Part shown: positions 56,301-64,000 of the stretch, piece after piece
How the letters are laid out: each line of letters starts with the position of its first letter
Numbering within the stretch: position 1 is the stretch's first letter
Origin: Mytilus californianus
Taxonomy: Eukaryota > Mollusca > Bivalvia > Mytilida > Mytilidae
Assembly: GCF_021869535.1 (NCBI RefSeq)
Contig: NW_026262690.1
Coordinates: 88,085,995 to 88,149,994, forward strand
Direction: 5' to 3'
Length of the DNA: 64,000 bases
Translations under genes and position numbers: made by a program
The notes under the pieces: model-generated
Told to the model about the DNA's origin: nothing
The model's input: only the letters and a program-made list of their open reading frames with translations
The model's database searches: none

Positions 56301-59300
56301 GTTTTATGAACTTATTTATTATAAATATAAGGTACAATTGTAACAGCAAAATCAGTTTTCGTGCCGATGTCAAAATTTCAGAGTCATAAAAATGTTTTCT
56401 AGTGTCAACGAATAATTTACAACAATTACAGAACGTAATTTGTAAAATTGTATCATGTAAGACAAGACATGAAAGTGCATGAATACATGTCATATAAGAG
56501 GTAGGTGCATAAATAGAAAATTTGGTCTGAAGCAGGATACAAAGGCGATGGAAAAGTTGTTGCACAAACATCAAAGGTATGCACATTTATAGTATAAATC
56601 ATTATAATACTTATTGTCTTGTTATCAACTCTTTTATTACGACTGACTATTGTCAACAGCAAAAGCAGTTGTCGAATAGATCTTTAAAAATTATGGTCAA
56701 ATAAAACTTAATGTTCACAAATGTCGGATATGAAATAATAACAATTACAGTACCTCATAATTAAAACAATTGTCTTGTTTGTAGTAAAGACACCCAAATG
56801 CTTGAGAAGATGTCATAGAAAAGCCAAGTGTATAAGAGGAAAATGCGTCTGTAAATCAGGTTACAAAGGCGATGGAATTAGATCTTGTTCAAACATCAAA
56901 GGTATGCACATTTTAACTATACACTAATATGTGTATCATGTTTTTTTATTAACTTAATTATTATGACTGACTAGTGCAAGAAGAAGAAGTTGTCTAGCCG
57001 CTTCTTAAACTTCAGAGTCATAATAAAACAAAACCGTTTCTAAGTGTCTTCAAAGAAATTACAACAACAATATGACCTTGTAATTTGTAAAAAAATATTA
57101 AATTTAAGCAAGACATCAAAGTGCATAAAAATAAATGTCATAAAAGAGCTAAGTGTATAAATAGAAAATGCGTGTGTGAAGCATGTTATAAAGGAGACGA
57201 AGTAAGATCTTGTATAAAAGGCAACGGTATGTACTTGTTATATATTTCAAGTTCATGCATACCATGTTGTATTCCCTTTTCCCTTAGAACTTACTAAGTC
57301 ATCAACAAAACTAGAATTCGAGAAGATCGTTGAAATATATGGTAAAAATAAATTAGATATTAATCATTCTCAGAAATGAAATTACAAGAATTATAACTTA
57401 TAATTCGTTAAATTGTCCATTTTGCAGTCAAGACCCCCAAGTGCATGAAAAAATGTCATAAGAAAGCCAAGTGTATAAATCGGAAATGCGTCTGTAAAGC
57501 CAAATACCACGGCGACGGAGTTAGATCTTGTACAAAAGACAAAGGTATGTACTATTGTACTATATAAGTAGATCATTATTACGATTTCAGTAACTGTTAC
57601 CCAAAACCATCATAGGGCCTCCGTCGGCTGGTGGCCTTAGATGTTTATCTCCAGGGACAATAGGTTTCAACGCTCATGTTTCGAGCTCAAATCCCAGAAG
57701 GTGTCGAGGTTTCCAATCATATTTGAAAAATGATTTCGAGTTTTTCTGCCGAAGGCAGTGATTTTCTCGCGTTATCTGGCTTCCTTCTCAAACATAAACT
57801 GGCCGTCATTAATGACTAATTAGCAGCATACGCAGTTATCGAGCCGATTATTAAACTTCAGTGTCATAATAAAACAAAAACGTTTCTAAGTGTCAACAAA
57901 GAAATTACAACAATTATAGTACCTCGTAATTTGTAAAATTATGTAATGTTTGGGAAGACATCAAAGTCATAAAAGATCTGAGTGTAAAAGTAGAGAATGC
58001 GTCTGTTTAGCAGGACACCGAGGCGACGGAGCTAGATCTTGTACAAACATCAAAGTTTACCATGTTTTTAATCACTTATCCATTATGACTGATTAAAGTC
58101 ATCGATATAAGTATATGCGAAGTAGATCTGTAATGTCATGGTCAAATAAAACTTAATATTCACAAATGTCAGTTGAAATAATATGAATTAAAGTACCTTA
58201 CTCACAATTGAAACAATTGTCTTCTTTGTAGGCAAGACACCCAAATGCTTGAGAAAATGTCATAAATATGCCAAGTGTAAAAAGGGAAAATGCATCTGTA
58301 AATCAGGATACCGAGGCGACGGAATTAGATCTTGTACGAACAACAAAGGTATGCACTTTTATAGTATATATTTTTATTGTTAACAAGTTTTTATGAACTT
58401 ATTTATTATGAATGTAAGGTACAATTGTAACAGCAAATCAGTTTTCGAGCCGATGTCAAAATTTCAAAGTCATAAAAATGTTTTCTAGTGTCAACGTAAT
58501 TTACAACAATTACAGAACGTAATTTGTAATTTGTAAAATTGTATCAAGACATGAAAGTGCATGAATACATGTCATAAAAGAACTAGGTGCATAAATAGAA
58601 AATTTGGTCTGAAGCAGGATACTAAGGCGACGAAGTCAGATCTTAAATATATCACAAGGTATGTTCTTTTATAATATTCAAGTTTTGTTAACATGTTGTT
58701 TTCCCCTTTTCCATTGTGACTGAGTAAAGACATCGACAAAAGTAGAGCAGATCATTTAAATTTATGACATCAAAGTGCATGAATAATTTTCATTTAATAT
58801 AAAAAAAGAAGATGTGGTATGATTACTAATTAGACAACTCTTCACAAGAGACCAAATGACACAGAAATTAACAACTATAGGTCACCGTACGGCCGTTAAC
58901 AATGAGCAAAGTCCATACCGCATAGTCAACTATAAAAGGCCTCGAAATGACAAATGTAAAACAATTCAAACGAGAAAACTAACGGCATAATTTATGTACA
59001 AAATAAAGAAAAAAAATCAAATATATAACACAGCAACAAACGACAACCACTGAATTACAGTCTCCTGACTTGGGACAGGCACATACAGAATGTGACGGGG
59101 TTAAACATGTTAGTGGGCGCCCAACCCTCCTCTAACCTGGGACAGTGGTGTAACAATACAACATAAGAACAAACTATAAAAATCAGTTGAAAAAGGCTTA
59201 ATTCGTCAGATGGATACAAATAGAAATACATCTAACAAAAGACCTAATTGAAAAATAGAAAATGCGTCTGTAAAGTTAAATACCAAGGCGATGGAGTAAG

Positions 59301-62300
59301 ATCTTGTACAAAAGACAAAGGTATGTAGTTTTCTTTTGTTCAAGTTCATACTAAAAATGTTTTTTTTTTTATTCCCTTTTCCATTAAGACTGACTTAGTC
59401 ATCGACAAAAGTAGATGTCGAGCAGATAGTTAACATGTATGGTAAAAATAAATTAGATATTAACCATTCTCGGAAATGAAATTAAAACCATTATACCTTA
59501 CGATTCGAACCATTGTCCGTTTTTCAGACAACACACCCAAGTGCATGATGAAATGTCATAAGAAAGCCAGATGTATAAAGGGAAAATGTGTCTGTAAAGC
59601 AAAATACCAAGGCGATGGAGTACGATCTTGTACAAAAAACAAAGGTATACAATTTAAGATTATTCAAGTTCACACTTAACAAGTTATTTTATTCCCTTTT
59701 CCACAAGGAATTACTTATTCATTGACAAAAGTCGATGTCGAACAGATCGTTCATATTTATTGTAAATTTTTCTTTAGATATTAATCAGGCTCAGAAATGA
59801 AATTACAACCATTTTACCTTACAATTCGAACAATTGTCAATTTTTGCAGACAAGACACCCAAGTGCACGAGAAAATGTCATAAGAAAGCCAGATGTATAA
59901 AGGGAAAATGCGTTTGTAAAGCAAAATACCAAGGCGACGGAGTTAGATCTTGTACAAAAGGCAAAGGTATGTACTATTGTATTATATTTATTTAGGTAAT
60001 GTTTTTCTTATCCCTAATGGCTGACTGAAGGTTTTGGCAAAATAAGATGTCATGCAGATTTTTTGAACTTCGATGTCAAATAAAATATTTACCATTGTCA
60101 ACTATGAAATAGCGACAAATATATTACTTCATTACCCAGCAGATTTTTAAACTTCATATTCAGAATAAAACAAAAACGATTCTCAGTGTCAAATTAGAAA
60201 TAACAACAATTACATTTCCTCTTAATTTGTAAATTTATATTATATTAGGCGAGACATCAAAGTGCATGAATAATTTTTATAAAAGAGGGTAATGCATAAA
60301 TAGAAAATGCGTCTGTAAAGGCAATTACCAAGACGACAGAGTAAGATCTTTTATGCTCTATAAATGCACCTGTGTTGAAAGTATCTCCAAAGTATTTTTA
60401 GAGCCTACAGTGTATACCAGTTCTACTTAAGGCTGCTGAAAAAGATCGATATAAAACAAAATTGTGACCTTTTTCATATTTTTGATGAGGTGAAATTCAA
60501 GACCACAGTTTAGCAAAAATGGTTCTTTTAGCAACTAGGCTTATATTAGACTAGAAACAACAGGACAAATCAGAATCATTATATGTTTTTCTTTTAACTG
60601 TTACTCAATATACTTCAACTATAGAAATGCTCAAAAACTCCGGTAAACGTTATATGTATTACATTAGCATAGTAAGCTATAAAATGCTTCGAAATGATTT
60701 AGAAAAAAAAAACTGTTGTCTATAAGATATGTCTTATGAATATTTGAAGAACGTTATTTATTAGATAATTTCATTCGTTTTGATTTTCAAATTCAAAGGG
60801 CAAAACATCGCCCTTATGATACCTTCTCCTTTAAACTTTTAATTGGTACGCGGACGGTAATGAAACTTGTTTGAAATTGATAAACGATTGTTGAACCAAA
60901 AGACCATGGTTTTGTTTTAATATCTTTAAATGATTACACATAAAAGAAAAAGGACATTTAGTATATAATATCTTGAAAATATTCAATCTATAGGTTTTTT
61001 TTCATTTTATTAAAGAATCAGCATATATTGGTTGTTATCAGGATGACAGCACTAGAATATTACCCAAGGAAGTACTGAAAGACAAAGGTATGACAGTTCA
61101 AAAATGCCAACAGTTTTGTGGTCAAAAAGGATTCAAGTTTGCAGGTGTTGAGGTAAGTCAATGAAAGTTAGAGGCTTGTGTTCATGAGTATATAAAATAA
61201 GGCTGATTCTTAAGTAGTTTTTAAAATGTACTTCATATAACCTTACACAGAAACACTGTCTTTTTTCGCTTTATTATATAAGGTTTTTCGACTCGTTAGT
61301 ATATATCCCACTTTTGTTTTAATTCAAGACAACCCTTGTTTTTGATAAATATGATTAATTTTCAAAAATTATGTCCCAGAGGGTATATTCAATCTTAAGC
61401 CTGATGAGCGTTTCGTTTTAATAAGATCCGAAACAAAACGTTTTAGGAGTCGTAATGTACATGCCTTCGACTTTTAATTGATCGTTTTCAAATCATTAGG
61501 AGAAAAAAGGACGTATATACTTTATTACTCTGCCATAGACAAATAATGTTGTCAATATAATGGAATTCTATTCGACTGTCATGCAACTGAGAGGTTTAGC
61601 TAGCTATAAAATCAGGTTTAATCCACCATTTTTTACATAAGGAAATGCTTGTAGCAAGTCAGGAATATGACAGTTGTTTTCCATTCGGTTGATGTTTTTG
61701 AGCTTTTGATTTTGCCATTTGATACGGGACTTTCCATTTGGAATTTTCCTTGGAGTTCGGTTTTTTTGATATTTTAAAAATTGTTTGCTCTACCTTATAT
61801 TTGATTGGCCTATGTTACTAAAAAGGTGATACTTATAATACAACTAATAAATAATACTTTTATAGTATGGATACGAATGTTTTTGTGGGAATGTTTTACG
61901 AAAAGACAGAAAAAGAAAGGAGCGTGACTGTAAAACCCCATGCTCAGGGAATAAACAACAGATATGTGGTGGTACATGGAGGATATCTATTTATACAGGT
62001 AACAGGTTGTTTGTATGTATTTCCCCTTCATCTACACAACCTATAAAGCTATTACTATATAACGATATGACTATCTTTATTCAATTGCCACGTTGAGAAA
62101 CGCGAATGAGATAGTCCCAGTTTATTTTATTTCTAAGCTAATTCAAGGATAACTATCCAATACAACTTCATCAGTCGTTTTAAAAAAGATTCGAAATTTT
62201 GAAATGAAATGGCCAGTAATAACGACATTTTGATATCAAATATAAAATAAATACATCGTATAATGCTTAAAACATAATATTAAGTATGCATTGTAAATAA

Positions 62301-63712
62301 GATATTTATCCATTTTCGATTAGAGCAGAAAATGTTGCTTACCCATGTAAATGTAATTGCTGTTACAAATGAACTAAAATTTAACAATTTTACACCACCA
62401 TCGATTAAATTCATCAAACACACTTTTTTTTCAATCTTTGTATAGCTGAGTTCCACAAAATACAAAATAGCATCATTGATTTTCTTAATTGTCTCTACAT
62501 TTGAGTTTGGTAGTTTTTAAAAAGATTACTAAGGGTTAGACGAATAAGAGTTTTAATCACATATTTTTTCCCAATAACTTTTTTTTTTACTATGAGCTAA
62601 TTGAGATTTTGTGTGAAGCAGCCTATCTACATAGTTTATGTTCGCACGTTTTTCAAGACCAATAAAGAGGTTTATCCCAAATAGCCTAAATGTATCTGCA
62701 TCCTCTGATAATATCAGCAAATAAAGTTGCTCATTATTTGAACAATTATATATTATTGTAGCCAAGACATCCAAGTGCATGAACAAATGTCATAAGAAAG
62801 CGAAGTGTATAAAAGGAAAATGCGTCTGTAAAGCCAAATACCAAGGCAACGGAGTTAAATCTTGTAAAAAAGTCAAACGTAAGTATTATATTATGTACTT
62901 AAGCAAGCTACAACTTATAAATAAATAATATTTCCAACACTTGAGTATCACTGAATAAACATCGAAGTAATTTAGTGTAAAGACTGTTATTTAATATACT
63001 TCAACTATAGAAATGCTCCACAACTCCGGTAAACGTTATATGTATCACATTAGCAAGGAATTGAACATTAAAAACATCAAACAAGTTAATAGATCTACAT
63101 AAATATCCAAATAAGAAGATGGGGTATTAATATCAACGAGACAAATATCCACAATAGACCAATTAAGGTAGATGTAAGCAGCTATGTGTCCCCGTACGGC
63201 CTTGCGCAAACAATGTGTAAAACCCGTACTATAAAGTAAGCTATAAAAGGTTCCGAAATGAATAAGAAATACTGTTGTCCATAAGATATGTCTTATGAAT
63301 ATATGAAGAACGTTATTTATCAAATTTTTTCATACTTTTTGATTTTCAAATTCAAGGGACCAAAAATTGCCGTCATGATACTTTCTCCTTTGAAATTTGA
63401 ATTAGTACGCGGACGGTCAAGAAAACTTGTATAAAATTGATAAACGATTGTTGAAACATAAAACGATGGTTTTGTCATAATATCTTTTAGAGATTACACA
63501 TTAAAGAAAATGGAAATTTAGTACATATTATCTTGAAAATATTCAATCTATAGGTTTTTTTCCATTTTATTAAAGAATCAGCATATATTGGTTGTTATCA
63601 GGATGACAGCACTAGAATATTACCCAAGGAAGTACTGAAAGACAAAGGTATGACAGTTCAAAAATGCCAACAGTTTTGTGGTCAAAAAGGATTCAAGTTT
63701 GCAGGTGTTGAG
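47298..63712 (+). CDS. Secreted SUEL lectin / multi-EGF / WSC protein, partial at 3' end
   Basis: Visible order: signal peptide (47298-47355), SUEL lectin domain (51270-51551), ten EGF-like exons of exactly 117 nt, a WSC domain in two exons (61016-61152, 61866-61998), an eleventh EGF exon (62762-62878) and the first half of a second WSC (63576-63712). Together these give 2034 coding nt, 678 residues in frame; the gene continues past the window. SUEL domains bind rhamnose or galactose, WSC domains are putative carbohydrate-binding modules, and EGF repeats act as spacers, so an extracellular glycan-binding role is likely. All EGF exons are phase 1/1 and can be gained or skipped without shifting frame. 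Ten decayed EGF exons are interspersed. I see no membrane segment in the visible part. I know no named gene with this architecture. Confidence 0.8.
48570..48777. mobile_element. Palindromic MITE, 208 bp, flanked by TA
   Basis: CTGTGGATTCATTTATTTTC on the left and its inverse on the right (AATAATGAATCCACAG), with TTCGTGG words repeated between. The TA flanks suggest a mariner-type mobiliser. It lies in intron 1 of the lectin gene. Confidence 0.75.
49119..49525 (-). repeat. R1 repeat, near full length
   Basis: AAGAAGATGTGGTATGAGTG at the left to AACCTGAGACAGTAGTGTAA and GGCTTAATTCGATC at the right; full structure in reverse orientation. The overlapping ORFs on both strands are by-products. Confidence 0.75.
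50170..51001 (-). mobile_element. Helitron-like element H2, non-autonomous
   Basis: Read on the minus strand it starts A|TCTATACTACTAAAATAAGG and ends with hairpin CCCGCGATGTCGCAGG, then TGTGTTCTAC|T. CTAG is mutated to CTAC and one hairpin base is changed. The internal segment with AAAGTCATGCTGATTATA occurs twice (50265 and 50540), so the element carries an internal duplication. Confidence 0.6.
51270..51551 (+). CDS. SUEL-type (rhamnose-binding) lectin domain exon
   Basis: 282 nt, acceptor TTTTTATTTCCAG, donor GTATGTTT, phase 1/1, encoding the complete domain of 94 residues. It has eight cysteines and the family motifs YGR (ATYGRSNK), DPC (YGDPCPGTYKY) and a KYL variant, KYV. Such domains bind L-rhamnose or D-galactose. 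Confidence 0.92.
51552..52595. other. Intron between SUEL and first EGF exon
   Basis: Holds an R2-like remnant at about 51865-51950 (AAATAAGCAGCCACGTC). No additional exon seen. Confidence 0.4.
52596..52712 (+). CDS. EGF exon 1, intact
   Basis: 117 nt; acceptor CATTTTGCAG, donor GTATGC. Cysteine spacing is C-x3-C-x5-C-x4-C-x-C-x11-C, with the YQGDGVRSC ending typical of compact EGF domains. Confidence 0.85.
53076..53149 (+). pseudogene. Decayed EGF exon 2
   Basis: The remnant reads KCHKRAKCI-like then CVCEAGYRGDEV. The first cysteine region, the acceptor and the donor are lost. Confidence 0.7.
53339..53455 (+). CDS. EGF exon 3, intact
   Basis: 117 nt, six cysteines (KCMRKCHRQANCIRGKCVC), acceptor CCGTTTTGCAG, donor GTATGC. 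Confidence 0.85.
53645..54345 (-). repeat. Large dispersed repeat, probable LINE fragment
   Basis: Landmarks GTGTCAAAGAGACAACAACC, ACTCCCGCACCCGGAGGCGT and AGGCTCCTGACTTGGGACAG; the last of these is shared with R1. I recall it as a common mussel repeat; no coding frame is retained. The strand is inferred from the R1 word. It separates EGF exons 3 and 4. Confidence 0.5.
54381..54497 (+). pseudogene. Decayed EGF exon 4 (lost acceptor, Cys3 to Tyr)
   Basis: The sister exons have TTTGTAG as acceptor; here it reads TTTGTTG. Cys3 is Tyr (EANYIRGKC). The frame is otherwise open and the donor intact, so decay looks recent. Confidence 0.75.
54703..54819 (+). CDS. EGF exon 5, intact
   Basis: 117 nt; KCLRRCHRKAKCIRGKCVC; acceptor TTGTTTGTAG. 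Identical to EGF exon 11. Confidence 0.85.
55026..55143 (+). pseudogene. Decayed EGF exon 6 (frameshift)
   Basis: Spacing between the first two cysteine codons is altered by two nucleotides, which shifts frame. There is no good acceptor; the donor remains. Confidence 0.7.
55345..55461 (+). CDS. EGF exon 7, intact
   Basis: 117 nt; KCMKKCHKKAKCINRKCVC; acceptor CCATTTTGCAG. Nearly identical to EGF exon 13. Confidence 0.85.
55870..55969 (+). pseudogene. Decayed EGF exon 8
   Basis: The segment with the first two cysteines is deleted and the donor GGTATG is replaced by TTTAAC; the CVCLAGHRGDG part is still recognisable. Confidence 0.7.
56146..56262 (+). CDS. EGF exon 9, intact
   Basis: 117 nt; KCLRKCHKYAKCKKGKCIC; acceptor CTTCTTTGTAG. 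Paired with EGF exon 15. Confidence 0.85.
56461..56576 (+). pseudogene. Decayed, chimeric EGF exon 10 (duplication junction)
   Basis: The 5' half matches EGF exon 16 (ATGAATACATGTCAT, AATTTGGTCTGAAGCAGG). The 3' end matches EGF exon 4 (TTGCACAAACATCAAAGGTA), as does the following intron. Confidence 0.75.
56785..56901 (+). CDS. EGF exon 11, intact
   Basis: 117 nt; second copy of EGF exon 5 in the 2.08-kb tandem duplication. Confidence 0.85.
57109..57226 (+). pseudogene. Decayed EGF exon 12
   Basis: Second copy of exon 6 with the same frameshift, so the decay predates the duplication. Confidence 0.7.
57428..57544 (+). CDS. EGF exon 13, intact
   Basis: 117 nt; second copy of exon 7. It differs at the first residues (VKTPKC instead of AQTPKC). 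Confidence 0.85.
57955..58055 (+). pseudogene. Decayed EGF exon 14
   Basis: Second copy of exon 8; same deletion, donor lost. Confidence 0.7.
58232..58348 (+). CDS. EGF exon 15, intact
   Basis: 117 nt; second copy of exon 9; GKTPKC in place of GKKPKC. Confidence 0.85.
58546..58658 (+). pseudogene. Decayed EGF exon 16
   Basis: Lost cysteine codons (AATTTGGTC for AAATGCGTC), no acceptor. Confidence 0.65.
58764..59320 (+). pseudogene. EGF exon 17 split by an R1 insertion
   Basis: The 5' part (ACATCAAAGTGCATGAATAA, 58766-58795) and the 3' part (AATAGAAAATGCGTCTG to AAAGACAAAG|GTATG, 59254-59320) of one EGF exon flank a minus-strand R1 copy. The 5' part lacks an acceptor. Confidence 0.75.
58799..59225 (-). 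repeat. R1 repeat inserted in an EGF exon
   Basis: AAAGAAGATGTGGTATGATT to AACCTGGGACAGTGGTGTAA and GGCTTAATTCGTC; near full length, reverse orientation. Confidence 0.8.
59528..59644 (+). CDS. EGF exon 18, intact
   Basis: 117 nt; KCMMKCHKKARCIKGKCVC; acceptor CCGTTTTTCAG, donor GTATAC. Confidence 0.83.
59850..59966 (+). CDS. EGF exon 19, intact
   Basis: 117 nt; KCTRKCHKKARCIKGKCVC; acceptor CAATTTTTGCAG, donor GTATGT. Confidence 0.85.
60249..60353 (+). pseudogene. Decayed EGF exon 20
   Basis: The acceptor AG is kept, but Cys2 is Phe (TTT) and a TAA stop follows; the donor is lost. Confidence 0.7.
61016..61152 (+). CDS. WSC domain, first exon
   Basis: 137 nt, acceptor TCATTTTATTAAAG, donor GTAAGTCA, phase 1 in and 0 out. 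It encodes ESAYIGCYQDDSTRILPKE, then KCQQFCGQKGFKFAGVE, the N-terminal half of a WSC domain. Confidence 0.85.
61866..61998 (+). CDS. WSC domain, second exon
   Basis: 133 nt, acceptor ACTTTTATAG, donor GTAACAGG, phase 0 in and 1 out. YGYECFCGN, CKTPCSGNKQQICGGTWR and SIYTG complete the domain; with the first exon it has eight cysteines. Confidence 0.88.
62762..62878 (+). CDS. EGF exon 21, intact, between two WSC units
   Basis: 117 nt; KCMNKCHKKAKCIKGKCVC; acceptor TATTATTGTAG. The donor is C|GTAAGT rather than G|GTATG as in the other EGF exons. Confidence 0.83.
63107..63250 (-). repeat. R1 3' end fragment
   Basis: ATAAGAAGATGGGGTATTAA to CGTACGGCCTTGCGC; diverged. It interrupts intron sequence that is otherwise a copy of 60570-60720. 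Confidence 0.6.
63576..63712 (+). CDS. Second WSC domain, first exon (domain cut by window end)
   Basis: Identical over all 137 nt to 61016-61152, with the same splice sites. The second half of the domain would lie beyond the window. Confidence 0.83.
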
Positions 63713-64000
63713 GTAAGTCAATGAAAGTTAGAGGCTTGTGTTCATGAGTATAAAAAATAAGGCTGATTCTTAAGTAGTTTTTAAAATGTACTTCATATAA
63801 CCTTACACAGAAACATTGTCTTTTTTCGCTTTATTATATAAGGTTTTTCGACTCGTTAGTGTATATCCCACTTTTGTGTTAATTTAAGACAACCCTTGTT
63901 TTTGATAAATATGATTAATTTTCAAAAATTTATCCCAGAGGTTATATTCAATCTTAAGCCTGATGAGCGTTTCGTTTTAATAAGATCCGAAACAAAACGT

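Overview
The window looks like AT-rich, repeat-dense animal nuclear DNA, most likely from a bivalve mollusc and probably a mytilid mussel. I infer this from GT-AG introns, secreted-protein genes built from phase-1 exons, an SUEL lectin/EGF/WSC gene, a Mab-21/cGAS-like relic, tRNA-derived SINEs and many foldback or MITE-like repeats. There are no operons, bacterial signals or CRISPR arrays. The genes below were assembled by hand from splice sites, reading phase and comparison of copies inside the window; no database was searched.

Layout. 1-6.1 kb: repeats only (a SINE, a Helitron-like element, a foldback element, a MITE). 6.1-8.2 kb: a broken Mab-21/cGAS-like receptor gene. 9.5-24.6 kb (minus strand): two paralogous four-exon genes, here called A (9538-19535) and B (21608-24592), for small secreted proteins I cannot place in any family. 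Their introns carry several palindromic or TIR elements. 29.4-34.9 kb (minus strand): a five-exon gene for a secreted, extremely Glu-rich protein. 35-47 kb: mostly mobile DNA, including a 757-bp foldback element flanked by TTAA, a hairpin plus about 165-bp tandem repeat resembling bivalve pearl elements, an 80-bp minisatellite, and a 2466-bp element with CAC termini and a 5-bp target-site duplication. 47.3 kb to the right edge (plus strand): a large secreted gene with a signal peptide, an SUEL (rhamnose-binding) lectin domain, ten EGF-like exons, a WSC domain, another EGF and a second WSC that runs off the window.

The four intact genes share one design: a short signal-peptide exon ending in phase 1 at a GTAAG donor, a long intron, then the mature-protein exons. 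The most interesting points are (i) the lectin/EGF/WSC gene, where intact and decayed EGF exons alternate and a 2.08-kb tandem duplication has its breakpoint inside an EGF exon; (ii) the A/B secreted family; (iii) the acidic protein, which has an internal exon duplication; and (iv) several structured mobile elements. A host-defence or secreted-matrix role for the locus is inference only.
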